DNA of 21,709 nt from NCBI GenBank assembly GCA_027485365.1, contig JAIXRD010000058.1, forward strand, positions 1-21,709, in the 5' to 3' direction. The first letter of the stretch is position 1; each line of letters starts with the position of its first letter. The stretch comes from Cryomorphaceae bacterium. Lineage in GTDB: Bacteria > Bacteroidota > Bacteroidia > Flavobacteriales_D > Crocinitomicaceae. Under the pieces are notes generated by a model. The model made no database searches and was not told the origin of the DNA. It was given only the letters and a program-made list of their open reading frames with translations. The position numbers were made by a program, and so were the translations under genes. Shown here in pieces: positions 8,183 through 16,132 of this stretch.

Positions 8183-10102
8183 TTATAGCGATTCAAGAAC
8201 GGGTTCTACCCAATCGCCATGTTCTTTGATTAAATCAATTAAGGCATCAACCGCTTCTGCCGTGTTTACGTTTTTACGTACCACTTCTTTTTCTTTATAC
8301 AGGGTGATTTTTCCTGGACCCGATCCTACATATCCATAGTCAGCATCAGCCATTTCTCCCGGACCATTCACTATACAGCCCATAATTCCAATCTTTAATC
8401 CTTTCAAATGGCTAGTACGTGAGCGAATGTTTGCTGTGGTTTCTTGTAAATCAAACAAGGTTCTTCCACAACTCGGACAAGAAATATACTCTGTTTTAGA
8501 CGTTCTTAACCGTGTAGCTTGTAATACACCAAAAGAGGTTGAATTCACCACCGTTTTTGCTTGATTCGGAGCATCGATCCAAATTCCATCTCCAAGGCCA
8601 TCTACAAACAAGGAACCCGCTTTTACCCCTGCTTCTAATTGAAAGGTTTCTTCGTTGTCGGTTTCCATCGATAACTTAAAAATCACGGGATTCTTTTTAT
8701 TAGCTTGCTTCAGCTGCATAAAGGCCCAACGCATCCACTGTACACTGTTGTCATAAACAGAAGTTAAGACCAATACATCGTGAGCGTGTAAATTTCCAAT
8801 ATGTTCCACTAATTGCTCCGGAGCTGTTTCACAAAAACAAACCTGTTCCGCAGCAATTTCACCGCGTTCTTTTAAAGAAATAACCGGGAAATATCCGTTT
8901 GGATGTTGCACTTCATTTGACCACCCCTTGCCATCCACTAACACACGCAAGGTGCCTGGTAATTCAAAATCAATGGATTGCTTTCCTAAATATAAAAAGT
9001 CTGCCGCCGCATCCTGAATGTTCCATTTGTCTAATGCTGGAGCGTACACATACCCTGCAGCATATAAATTAGCAGGAGAAATGGATTCGTTTCGAGAGAA
9101 ATCAGCAATAACAACCGGTACTTGTCCACCGCCCACCGTTGCACAAGCGTCCGAAGGTCTTCGTTCAAACGATACGGGATTATACGGAAGTTCCTCTGGA
9201 AATGAAGGAAGGGCTAAAACCGATTCTTGGCGTGTTAGGTTAATTAGTTTTCTTGCTACTGGAATTTCGAACTCAGGCGCTTCGGTTAAAGAAACACGGA
9301 TGGTATCTCCTAAACCATCTACCAGCAAAGCACCAATGCCCACCGCCGATTTGATCCGACCATCCTCTCCATCTCCAGCCTCAGTTACGCCAAGATGTAA
9401 GGGGTAAACGCGACCGCGCTTAATCATTTCACTTGCTAATAAACGATAGGCTTGCACCATAACCAAGGTGTTACTCGCCTTCATGGAAATCACTAAATTG
9501 AAGTAGCCGTTTTTCTCACACACCTCAATAAACTCATACGCAGAAGCGACCATTCCCTCTGGTGTATCGCCATAACGACTCAAAATACGATCCGATAAGG
9601 ACCCGTGATTTGTCCCGATGCGCATGGCGCGATTCAAGGATTTACACAACAACACCAAGGGCGTAAACTTCTCTTCAATGCGGTTTAACTCCGCTTGATA
9701 CGTTTCGTCTGTATATTCAATGGTCTCAAACTTCTTCTTGTCGGCATAATTTCCAGGATTAACCCGTACTTTTTCTACATACTTAGCTGCAATTTCTGCG
9801 GCGTTCGGTGTAAAATGAATATCCGCAACTAGGGGTTGATTGAATCCCCGTTCAACCAAGGTTTGCTTGATCGCATGGAGGTTTTCAGCTTCTGATTTGC
9901 TCGGCGCTGTTAATCGAACCAATTCACAACCCGCTTCCAACATGCGAACTGATTCTTCCACCGAAGCGTCTGTGTCCATGGTATCGGCCGTAGTCATGGA
10001 TTGAACACGAATCGGATGTTCACCGCCTAAATGCAAATCCCCAATCTGCACTTCATTAGCACGTAATCGAATTTGCTGATATGGGTTATTGCAATATTTC
10101 AT
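8183..10102 (-). CDS. ispG: (E)-4-hydroxy-3-methylbut-2-enyl-diphosphate synthase, long form
   Basis: IspG (GcpE) is the penultimate enzyme of the MEP pathway for isoprenoid precursors. It is a [4Fe-4S] enzyme that converts MEcPP to HMBPP. The product is 639 residues. This is the long three-domain form with a large insert between the TIM-barrel and the Fe-S domain, known from Bacteroidota, Chlamydia and plants; typical bacterial enzymes have about 370 residues. The barrel is clear (HPIRVQSMTTADTMDT, LVADIHFTPNAAEIAAKYVEKVRVNPGN, RIGTNHGSLSDR, LHLGVTEAGDGEDGRIKSAVGIG). The cluster ligands are in the C-terminal domain: CPSCGRTLFDL near residue 540, and CIVNGPGE, carrying the third Cys and the Glu, near 574. 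It lies 21 bases after udk, so the two genes may be cotranscribed. Confidence 0.97.
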   Translation of the reverse strand: MKYCNNPYQQIRLRANEVQIGDLHLGGEHPIRVQSMTTADTMDTDASVEESVRMLEAGCELVRLTAPSKSEAENLHAIKQTLVERGFNQPLVADIHFTPNAAEIAAKYVEKVRVNPGNYADKKKFETIEYTDETYQAELNRIEEKFTPLVLLCKSLNRAMRIGTNHGSLSDRILSRYGDTPEGMVASAYEFIEVCEKNGYFNLVISMKASNTLVMVQAYRLLASEMIKRGRVYPLHLGVTEAGDGEDGRIKSAVGIGALLVDGLGDTIRVSLTEAPEFEIPVARKLINLTRQESVLALPSFPEELPYNPVSFERRPSDACATVGGGQVPVVIADFSRNESISPANLYAAGYVYAPALDKWNIQDAAADFLYLGKQSIDFELPGTLRVLVDGKGWSNEVQHPNGYFPVISLKERGEIAAEQVCFCETAPEQLVEHIGNLHAHDVLVLTSVYDNSVQWMRWAFMQLKQANKKNPVIFKLSMETDNEETFQLEAGVKAGSLFVDGLGDGIWIDAPNQAKTVVNSTSFGVLQATRLRTSKTEYISCPSCGRTLFDLQETTANIRSRTSHLKGLKIGIMGCIVNGPGEMADADYGYVGSGPGKITLYKEKEVVRKNVNTAEAVDALIDLIKEHGDWVEPVLESL

Positions 10103-10123
10103 AAATGTATATCAAAAAGTAGT

Positions 10124-10762
10124 TTAGGATTGTTTCGCGTGAAGTAAGTTCTGAAGGGAATTCATCAAGTCAGTAAAATCCGCTTCAGCGCGGTGATCGT
10201 TACGAAAGTGAAAATTTGCCTTCGAAACATGGGGCGCAATGTAGGACTCATAACATGGCATCACGTGGTTGTCCCACTGATATATAATATCACTTCGCTT
10301 GTATCCGCGGTTGTCTTGATCACGGTAAATTCTTCGGTCTAACTGAATGGCGTGTTCCACATCTACAAATACCGAATAATCAAGCAAGCCAAAAACTTCT
10401 TGATAATGATATAAAAACAAGCCCTCAACCAAGACCACCTCACTGGGGTGGATGGTAAGTAAGACATTTTTAACTGGGGTAGTATTAAAAAAATACTCCT
10501 TTACCTCAATCGGTTCTCCAGAAACCAAGGCTTTAAGATCTGCTGTTAATTGCGCTTCATTCAAGGCCGTAGGTAAATCAAAATTTACGATCCCATTCGC
10601 ATCGAGTTGTTGCTGTTCAATGGGGTGATAATAATTATCCATCGTAAATAAGGCGGGATTCAAGTGTGAAAACTCTTCCGCAACACGACGCAACAAGGTG
10701 GTTTTACCTGAGCCGCTCCCCCCACAAATCCCAATAACTACAGGTTGTTTATTCTTGTTCAT
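10124..10762 (-). CDS. udk: Uridine kinase
   Basis: The enzyme phosphorylates uridine (and cytidine) to the monophosphate in pyrimidine salvage. I take the ATG at 10762 as the start (212 residues), 7 codons inside the longest frame. It puts PVVIGICGGSGSGKTTLL (Walker A, Lys20) at the usual N-terminal position, and a perfect -7 element (TATCTTTG) lies directly upstream. Other family features are FTMDNYY (the Asp-Tyr-Tyr substrate motif), YFFNTTPV, VVLVEGLFLYH (Walker B) and DRRIYRDQDNRGY (lid). The C-terminus is short and lacks a fused UPRT domain. It is the first gene of the minus-strand block and is divergent from the thioredoxin-like gene across about 85 bases. Confidence 0.94.
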   Translation of the reverse strand: MNKNKQPVVIGICGGSGSGKTTLLRRVAEEFSHLNPALFTMDNYYHPIEQQQLDANGIVNFDLPTALNEAQLTADLKALVSGEPIEVKEYFFNTTPVKNVLLTIHPSEVVLVEGLFLYHYQEVFGLLDYSVFVDVEHAIQLDRRIYRDQDNRGYKRSDIIYQWDNHVMPCYESYIAPHVSKANFHFRNDHRAEADFTDLMNSLQNLLHAKQS

Positions 10763-10766
10763 CAAA

Positions 10767-10774
10767 CAAAGATA
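10767..10774 (-). promoter_or_regulatory. -7 promoter element of udk
   Basis: On the minus strand TATCTTTG is a perfect match to TAnnTTTG and ends 4 bases before the chosen udk ATG, implying a very short leader. I see no matching -33 element at 19-21 bases, so confidence is moderate. Confidence 0.42.
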
Positions 10775-10821
10775 GCCATTCAATTATTCTCATTTTAATT
10801 GCTTTGCCATTAATTTTTAAC

Positions 10822-10829
10822 TAATCTTG
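10822..10829 (+). promoter_or_regulatory. Candidate -7 element of the thioredoxin-like gene
   Basis: TAATCTTG differs from TAnnTTTG at one base and lies 18 bases before the chosen ATG at 10848. It could drive the two-gene unit encoding the exported redox protein and the secreted protease. Confidence 0.3.
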
Positions 10830-10847
10830 CATTATATTAACATTCGC

Positions 10848-11471
10848 ATGAAAATACGTTTCTCCATAGGTATTATGCTCTTGACACTCAGCACTTGGGC
10901 TCAACTCAAAATCAACGATAAAGCACCCATGCAAAACGTTGAAATGAAATCAGTAAATGGAACCTTATACAATTTAAGCAGCCTCAAAAAAGATAAAGGC
11001 CTTATTGTTGTTTTTTCCTGCAATTCTTGTCCCTTTGTTGTAGGGGCGGATGATTTTCCGGGGTGGGAAAAACAATACGACTCACTCTACAATGAAGCCT
11101 TAGCCAATAACATCGGGTTCGTTTTAGTGAATTCCAATGAAGGAAAACGCGCACAAGCAGATTCCTATGAAGAAATGATTAAACACGCGAAAGAGCAAAA
11201 CTATACCATGCCGTATGTGGTGGATGAAAAAGCCGCCTTGGCGGATGCCTTTGGCGCAAGAACAACGCCGCATGTGTACTTTTTCGATCAAACCTTTAAA
11301 CTAATTTATACCGGATCCATTGACAATTCCTGGGATAAAGGAAGAAAAAGCGATGAACCGTATTTATTTAATGCCATCAAAGCACAAGGAAAAGGTAAAA
11401 AAATTAAACCCAACACCACAGAGCCCAAAGGCTGTGGAATTAAACGTGTAACCACAACGCCTAAAAATTAA
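10848..11471 (+). CDS. Exported thioredoxin / peroxiredoxin-like protein
   Basis: A thioredoxin-fold protein of the AhpC/TSA-like group (PRX-like, as in cd02969). I choose the ATG at 10848 (207 residues) because the chain then opens with a signal peptide, MKIRFSIGIMLLTLSTWAQ. The active-site region is GLIVVFSCNSCPFV, with a CxxC pair at Cys58 and Cys61. Next come VLVNSNEGKRAQADSYEEM, YVVDEKAALADAFGARTTPHVYFFD (cis-Pro loop) and IDNSWDKG, all characteristic of this group. It should act in the periplasm or envelope as a disulfide or peroxide-handling protein; the substrate is unknown. It ends 6 bases before the ATG of a secreted, Cys-containing protease, so a role in oxidative maturation of envelope proteins is conceivable but is inference. 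Confidence 0.85.
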   Translation: MKIRFSIGIMLLTLSTWAQLKINDKAPMQNVEMKSVNGTLYNLSSLKKDKGLIVVFSCNSCPFVVGADDFPGWEKQYDSLYNEALANNIGFVLVNSNEGKRAQADSYEEMIKHAKEQNYTMPYVVDEKAALADAFGARTTPHVYFFDQTFKLIYTGSIDNSWDKGRKSDEPYLFNAIKAQGKGKKIKPNTTEPKGCGIKRVTTTPKN

Positions 11472-11477
11472 GTGATT

Positions 11478-13739
11478 ATGAAAATTTTCTTCTTATCTCT
11501 AAGCATTCTGCTTTCTTTCCAATTAATCTATGCGCAGCAAGGAAATGGTGGAAACAGCCATTACTTTCCGAAAGAAGGTTGGAAAACAATCCCTCAGATT
11601 AGCTACCCTACACCCGATGTTAACGCGCTAAGACAAGAAGATATAATCTTAGACGAACAAGGCGGACAGCCCTGGCGTTTTGGGTTCAATAACCCAACAC
11701 AAATTAACTCAAACACTCACGGTATTTGGATTGACGCAAAAAACGGCGACCAACTATGGATGGTGCGAATTAAATGCCCGGAAGCCCTAACAATCAATTT
11801 GGCGTTTAACCAAACAGAAATTCCCACTGGAAATGAATTGTACGTATACAACCCGGACAAAACGTTTATTCTTGGAAAATTCACCCAAGAACACCTCTAT
11901 GAAGGACAGTTGGGTACTGAATTAGTTCCTGGAGAAGAAGTCATCGTAGAATACTATGTGCCCGCAAACCATCCAAAGGGAACGATTCAAATAAATAACG
12001 TAACCCACGGATACCGCACAGCACGCGAATTCCAAGAAAAAGCCTTCGGAAGTTCCGGGAATTGTAACTTGAATGTAAATTGTCCGCAAGGTGGACCTTG
12101 GCAACAAGAACGTAATGGGGTAGTAATGCTCGTGTCTGGAAACAGTGGCTTTTGTTCCGGATCCTTAATCAATAACACCTTAAACAACGGGAAGCCCTAT
12201 GTCCTTACCGCAAACCATTGCTTCAGTAATCCGGCTACGTGGGTGTTTCGTTTTAATTGGCAAAGTGCAGGGTGCAATAATCCCGCGGCAGAACCAACGT
12301 TTCAATCCTTAAGTGGTGCGGTGTTGCGTTCACGCGCCAGTGCTTCAGATTTTTGCCTCGTAGAAATTACCGGAGGCTTGCAGGGCGGAACCGTTCCAGC
12401 GGCCTTTACACCCTATTTCAATGGCTGGGATAATTCCGGAAACACGCCAACCTCAGCCGTAGGAATTCATCACCCGTCTGGAGACATTAAAAAAATATCC
12501 TTCGAAAACGACCCCTTGATTTCTACTAGCTTTGGTGGAAGCCCCGCTAATTCCCATTGGGGAGTTACCGGTTGGGATGAAGGCGTGACTGAAGGGGGTT
12601 CATCTGGGTCGCCCCTATTTGATCAAAATCATAGAATTATTGGTCAATTACATGGAGGAGCCTCCGCGTGCGGTGCCCCGGTGCTATCGGATGAATACGG
12701 AAAAATAAGCTATTCGTGGACCCCTGCAAGCAGCGACAGCACCAACCAATTGAAATACTGGTTGGATCCAAACCAATCCAATGCGACCTTCGTGAATGGT
12801 TATGACCCGTCGGGCGGCGTACCCATTCAAGTGGATCCGATTGCATCTGCTGTGGGTGGGGTTTCAGGTACCTTTTGTAGTGCTGAAGTTACACCAACCC
12901 TTACCCTTGCAAATGGTGGAGCAATAACCCTTACTTCCGTGACTATTACGTACGGGTTTGACGGAAACAACAACCTGACATACAATTGGACGGGGTCACT
13001 TGCTCAGTGGCAATCCACCACGGTGACCTTGCCGACCGTAAATTTAAGCAACGGAGTACACACCTTTAATGCGGTGATCAGCAATCCAAATACGGGCGTT
13101 GACGAAAACAACCTGAACAATTCACAAAACAGTACCCTGAATGTAGTGTTGAATGGGCAAGCGGTGGTATTAGACTTAACCCTCGATTGCTATGGGTCAG
13201 AAACCTCATGGGAATTACAAAACGCTAGCGGAACGGTAATTTATTCAGGCAGTGGCTACCTGGATGACGCCGCGGGCTTAGTAACGGAAAATTGGTGTTT
13301 AGATTTTGGGTGCTACGCCTATGTGATTGAGGATTCATATGGCGATGGAATTTATGGCTTGCCTTGGTGTCAAAGCAGCGGCAGCGTCGTGATTTCTTCC
13401 TTAGGAGACTCACTCACGGGAATTTCCGAGGCCAATTCAGATTTTGGAAATTCCGAAACCTTGAATTTTTGTGTAACGGGTGGAGGCCTTGACGGACTGA
13501 ATCAAGAATCCATTAAGGTATATCCAAACCCAAGTACGGATGTAGTGAATTGGGTTTCTTCTGCTGTGGTAAACTCCTATGCAATCGTTGATTTGCAAGG
13601 AAAAAAAGTAGTGGAACGCCAGAACGTACATGCTGCACAATTCCAAGTTTCGATCGCTAACTTAAGCCCAGGCGTATATGTGTTACACGGGGTGTTTGAA
13701 GATGGAAAAACAGGCCAAGTACAAGTAATCAAACACTAA
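11478..13739 (+). CDS. Secreted trypsin-like serine protease (Lys-C-like) with T9SS sorting domain
   Basis: I start at the ATG at 11478 (753 residues) and not the GTG two codons earlier; it gives a standard signal peptide (MKIFFLSLSILLSFQLIYAQ). A propeptide-like N-terminal region of about 190 residues precedes a chymotrypsin-fold domain. The triad is visible: YVLTANHCF with His247, SASDFCLVEI with Asp291, and GGSSGSPLFD with Ser376. Cys-rich segments (GNCNLNVNCPQGG, GFCSGSLINN) and IIGQLHGGASACG resemble lysyl endopeptidase-type enzymes. A CARDB-like beta domain (NNNLTYNWTG, NGVHTFNAVISNPNTGVDENNLNN) follows, then a segment with SYGDGIYG, and finally a type A sorting tail (IKVYPNPSTDVVNW ... 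VVDLQGKKVVE ... GVYVLHGVFEDG). It is exported by Sec, then T9SS, probably for extracellular proteolysis. Confidence 0.92.
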   Translation: MKIFFLSLSILLSFQLIYAQQGNGGNSHYFPKEGWKTIPQISYPTPDVNALRQEDIILDEQGGQPWRFGFNNPTQINSNTHGIWIDAKNGDQLWMVRIKCPEALTINLAFNQTEIPTGNELYVYNPDKTFILGKFTQEHLYEGQLGTELVPGEEVIVEYYVPANHPKGTIQINNVTHGYRTAREFQEKAFGSSGNCNLNVNCPQGGPWQQERNGVVMLVSGNSGFCSGSLINNTLNNGKPYVLTANHCFSNPATWVFRFNWQSAGCNNPAAEPTFQSLSGAVLRSRASASDFCLVEITGGLQGGTVPAAFTPYFNGWDNSGNTPTSAVGIHHPSGDIKKISFENDPLISTSFGGSPANSHWGVTGWDEGVTEGGSSGSPLFDQNHRIIGQLHGGASACGAPVLSDEYGKISYSWTPASSDSTNQLKYWLDPNQSNATFVNGYDPSGGVPIQVDPIASAVGGVSGTFCSAEVTPTLTLANGGAITLTSVTITYGFDGNNNLTYNWTGSLAQWQSTTVTLPTVNLSNGVHTFNAVISNPNTGVDENNLNNSQNSTLNVVLNGQAVVLDLTLDCYGSETSWELQNASGTVIYSGSGYLDDAAGLVTENWCLDFGCYAYVIEDSYGDGIYGLPWCQSSGSVVISSLGDSLTGISEANSDFGNSETLNFCVTGGGLDGLNQESIKVYPNPSTDVVNWVSSAVVNSYAIVDLQGKKVVERQNVHAAQFQVSIANLSPGVYVLHGVFEDGKTGQVQVIKH

Positions 13740-13743
13740 AAGA

Positions 13744-14853
13744 TTGGCTGGGATTTATATTCATATCCCGTTCTGTAGGAAAAAATGCACTTATTGTGAT
13801 TTTCATTTCTCAACCACCTTTGCGTCGTATAGAACGGCGTTATTAAACCAACTGCGCCAAGAATTCCAAGCAAGAATTCACGAATTAACGGCTCCGATAG
13901 AAAGCATATATTTCGGTGGAGGAACCCCCAGCTTGCTGAGCCCGGAAGAATTGGGATCTTTGCTCGAAGGACCAAAACAATACACAGGAAACCAAACCGT
14001 GGAAATCACCTTGGAGGTAAATCCGGAAGACCTTACCGAAACCAACTTATCGGCATGGCAAGCGCTCGGAATCAACCGACTAAGCATTGGGGTTCAAACG
14101 ATGAATGATGAACTCCTGGCCTGGATGAACCGCAACCACCGCGCAGCAGACACTAGAAAGGGACTTAATTTACTGCAACAGTATGCCTTTTTAGTTTCGA
14201 TTGATTTGATTTTTGGCGTGCCCCAACAAACGGAGGCGGATGTAGAAGAACTGTTAGCGCTGATTGATACCTACCCAATCGCGCATGTTTCGGCCTATGC
14301 GCTTACGCAAGAACCACAAACCTTATTGCATCACCGCGTGAAAACAGGCAAGGAACCTCAGCTGAACGACGAGCAACAGGTAGCACATTACCACCTCGTA
14401 GAACAGGCATTGAGCACTCAGGGATTTGAACATTACGAAGTTTCGAACTACGCAAAACCAGGAAAACGTGCGGTTCATAACGGCAATTATTGGAAGGGGA
14501 AAGCCTACTTAGGTCTTGGTCCTGGAGCCCATTCCTTTGATGGAAAAAGTAGACGTCGGTGGAATGTATCAAACAATGCCCAATACCTAAAACAACAGGA
14601 TTGGTATGAAGAGGAAATGCTGAGTGCAGACAACCAATGGAACGAACTTTGGCTTACCGGACTCCGCACACAACACGGCGTACCAATGGAACGCATTGAC
14701 GCCTTGGGTGGATTTCGTACCGATGAACAGCGAATGCTCGAGGCCTTAATCAAGCAGGAGAAAATACACGTACAACACAACGGCTATTGCCTAGCCCAAG
14801 ACCACTGGTTGGCCGCCGACGGAATCAGCATGCAGTTGTTTCGAGCGGGATGA
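13744..14853 (+). CDS. hemW: Radical SAM family heme chaperone HemW
   Basis: HemW (formerly mistaken for coproporphyrinogen oxidase HemN) is a radical SAM protein that binds heme and delivers it to client proteins. The 369-residue product begins AGIYIHIPFCRKKCTYCDFHF, with the CxxxCxxC cluster motif at Cys11, Cys15 and Cys18. IYFGGGTPSLL, EVNPEDLTETNL, GINRLSIGVQTMNDELL, SIDLIFGVPQQT, HVSAYALTQEP, FEHYEVSNYAKPGKRAVHNGNYW and YLGLGPGAHSF are all typical. The start is TTG at 13744. No ATG is available at the right place, and the N-terminal AGIYIHIPFC is the family's conserved beginning, so the TTG start is well supported. It lies 4 bases after the protease stop and is the last chromosomal-type gene before the AT-rich island. 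Confidence 0.94.
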   Translation: MAGIYIHIPFCRKKCTYCDFHFSTTFASYRTALLNQLRQEFQARIHELTAPIESIYFGGGTPSLLSPEELGSLLEGPKQYTGNQTVEITLEVNPEDLTETNLSAWQALGINRLSIGVQTMNDELLAWMNRNHRAADTRKGLNLLQQYAFLVSIDLIFGVPQQTEADVEELLALIDTYPIAHVSAYALTQEPQTLLHHRVKTGKEPQLNDEQQVAHYHLVEQALSTQGFEHYEVSNYAKPGKRAVHNGNYWKGKAYLGLGPGAHSFDGKSRRRWNVSNNAQYLKQQDWYEEEMLSADNQWNELWLTGLRTQHGVPMERIDALGGFRTDEQRMLEALIKQEKIHVQHNGYCLAQDHWLAADGISMQLFRAG

Positions 14854-14981
14854 TCTTTTAGTAAAGTCAAATTTGTATATTCGTATATACGCAACAAACC
14901 TGCTCCAATACACCCTTTTTAGATGTATAAGCGAAGTTTTATAGCGTGTATAAACAAGTTATGGTTAATTAATTTTAATTT
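14854..14981 (+). other. Island boundary spacer with palindromes
   Basis: This spacer separates the last gene of ordinary composition (hemW) from very AT-rich DNA. It contains a short hairpin (GTATAT / ATATAC, 14875-14890) and a possible -7 element TATATTCG (14876-14883). An imperfect long-range inverted repeat TATATACGC (14884-14892) / GCGTGTATA (14944-14952) is present, followed by the left copy of GTTATGGTTA (14958-14967). No gene is seen. Confidence 0.55.
14884..14952. repeat. Left imperfect inverted repeat of cassette-like unit
   Basis: TATATACGC at 14884-14892 can pair with GCGTGTATA at 14944-14952 (8 of 9 positions) around a 51-base spacer. The right arm includes AGCGTGTA (14943-14950), which recurs at 15902-15909 beyond the next gene, where it again forms one arm of a palindrome. 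Confidence 0.45.
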
Positions 14982-15901
14982 ATGGAAATAGAGGAATTCA
15001 AAAATTTTATAAATAATCCAACATCAACTAGAAAAGAATGGTTGAATGGAATTAATTTACTTTATACTGGTAATTCTCAAACTAACGTAAGAGAAACAAA
15101 AAGTAAAATAAATAAAATAATTAAATCAAATAAAAATGAGGAATTAGCACGCTGGGATTTTAGAAATTATAATCATTGGAAAAATTGCGTTGAAGGTGAT
15201 GTTATTAAATATAAGGAAAAATATTTAGAAGCACTTTTGAAAGTAAAAGAACCTATAAAATATATAATATTTTCAGAGGCACCTAAGCTCACTTGGAAAA
15301 GTAGTGAGAACCCATCGTCTGCATATTTATTTGGAAATAAACCGGTTTCTGGAAATTATAAAAGCGCTCCATTAAAAGCATTTAATTCTAATCAACCCAT
15401 CATTAAAACCTTTGCTCAACATAGGGTGGCATTTATTGATTTAATGGATCTTCCTTTACCCATAGATGGCAATTTAAGAAAAGAATGGAATTATATATTC
15501 GAAATAGATGGAAATCCATTAAGTGTTTTTCTTCTTGAAAACGCAATTGAAAATTTTATACAAAAATCAAATTGCATTTCTAAAAAGAAGAATCTATATA
15601 AGATACAATTTGATTCCGATATTTACTTTGCTTTTATGATGCCGCCGAAAACGTCAATGGGAATTATCGAGCATTATTTTAAAAAAAATAAATCTATAAA
15701 TATTACAATTGATGATGTAAATGTTTATTTGCCAAATGAGAGAATTATTCAGTGCAATAATATATATACAAAAATTTTCAAATCAGAATTAATACAGGAA
15801 ATATTACCATTATACTCAAGAGTTGCCATGTCAGGATCAAATACCCCTAGTGATTTATTATTAAAGCATGCATTGAATATAATTATTTAACTAACCATAA
15901 C
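14958..15901. repeat. Perfect 10-base inverted repeats flanking the 302-residue gene
   Basis: GTTATGGTTA (14958-14967) lies 14 bases before the ATG. Its exact reverse complement TAACCATAAC (15892-15901) begins 1 base after the stop codon. With the direct repeat AGCGTGTA on the outer side of each copy (14943-14950, 15902-15909) they delimit a single gene. The arrangement looks like the ends of a mobile or cassette-like unit. Confidence 0.55.
14982..15890 (+). CDS. Hypothetical protein in cassette-like unit
   Basis: A 302-residue soluble protein with no signal peptide or membrane helix, rich in Lys, Asn and Ile, with codon use much more AT-rich than hemW. I do not recognise the family with confidence. 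Three segments weakly recall the uracil-DNA-glycosylase-like fold. YIIFSEAPKL (residues 94-103) resembles the GEAP/EAP first motif. FIDLMDLPLPI (151-161) resembles the strand and loop that often read DxxPxP in UDG-like proteins. RVAMSGSNTPSDLL near the C-terminus could be the second substrate loop. This is motif resemblance only. The gene has its own flanking inverted repeats and lies just before a restriction-modification operon, so an accessory or defence-associated role is possible. Confidence 0.75.
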   Translation: MEIEEFKNFINNPTSTRKEWLNGINLLYTGNSQTNVRETKSKINKIIKSNKNEELARWDFRNYNHWKNCVEGDVIKYKEKYLEALLKVKEPIKYIIFSEAPKLTWKSSENPSSAYLFGNKPVSGNYKSAPLKAFNSNQPIIKTFAQHRVAFIDLMDLPLPIDGNLRKEWNYIFEIDGNPLSVFLLENAIENFIQKSNCISKKKNLYKIQFDSDIYFAFMMPPKTSMGIIEHYFKKNKSINITIDDVNVYLPNERIIQCNNIYTKIFKSELIQEILPLYSRVAMSGSNTPSDLLLKHALNIII

Positions 15902-15902
15902 A

Positions 15903-15952
15903 GCGTGTAAGCAATATCCCGAATCGTTCCTCTCGGGACATCGCCTACACGC
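15903..15952. repeat. Two-stem imperfect palindrome after the hypothetical gene
   Basis: Outer arms GCGTGTAAGC (15903-15912) and GCCTACACGC (15943-15952) pair at 9 of 10 positions. Inside them TCCCGA (15917-15922) pairs perfectly with TCGGGA (15933-15938). The nested two-box layout resembles recombination sites that fold as single strands, such as integron attC sites. I do not see a canonical RYYYAAC / GTTRRRY pair, so it is not called an attC. Confidence 0.6.
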
Positions 15953-15988
15953 AAACCCTTATCGCTCAGTGTAAAAAGCCAACCGCAC

Positions 15989-16055
15989 AAATGGCACATT
16001 TGGTTTTGCCCGACTCACGAGCCAACGCTCAAAAAACCAAAAGAGCCATTTTTTT
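15989..16055 (+). repeat. Long imperfect inverted repeat with T-run, possible terminator
   Basis: The 19-base arms at 15989-16007 (AAATGGCACATTTGGTTTT) and 16033-16051 (AAAACCAAAAGAGCCATTT) are complementary at 17 of 19 positions around a 25-base loop. The right arm runs into seven consecutive T residues (16049-16055), so on the plus strand it could act as a terminator insulating the restriction operon. The large loop makes an ordinary terminator less likely than a structured mobile-element end. Confidence 0.5.
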
Positions 16056-16064
16056 CCAACGCTC
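16022..16064 (+). repeat. Direct repeat CCAACGCTC, two copies
   Basis: CCAACGCTC occurs at 16022-16030, in the loop of the long hairpin, and again at 16056-16064, just after its T-run. The copies are 34 bases apart. They may be binding sites for a regulator, such as the small XRE protein encoded downstream, or remnants of an element end. Confidence 0.35.
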
Positions 16065-16132
16065 GGACAGACGAACAGAAAGAAATTCAAACATTTTTTA
16101 TATTGAAAAACGAGATATTGAAAAATAAAAAC

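Noticed and set aside
9018..9407. Plus-strand ORF opposite ispG
   Set aside because: Shadow of the ispG coding strand, low-complexity product without domains.
13736..14087. Minus-strand ORFs opposite the start of hemW
   Set aside because: Opposite strand of the conserved radical SAM core; no supporting signals.
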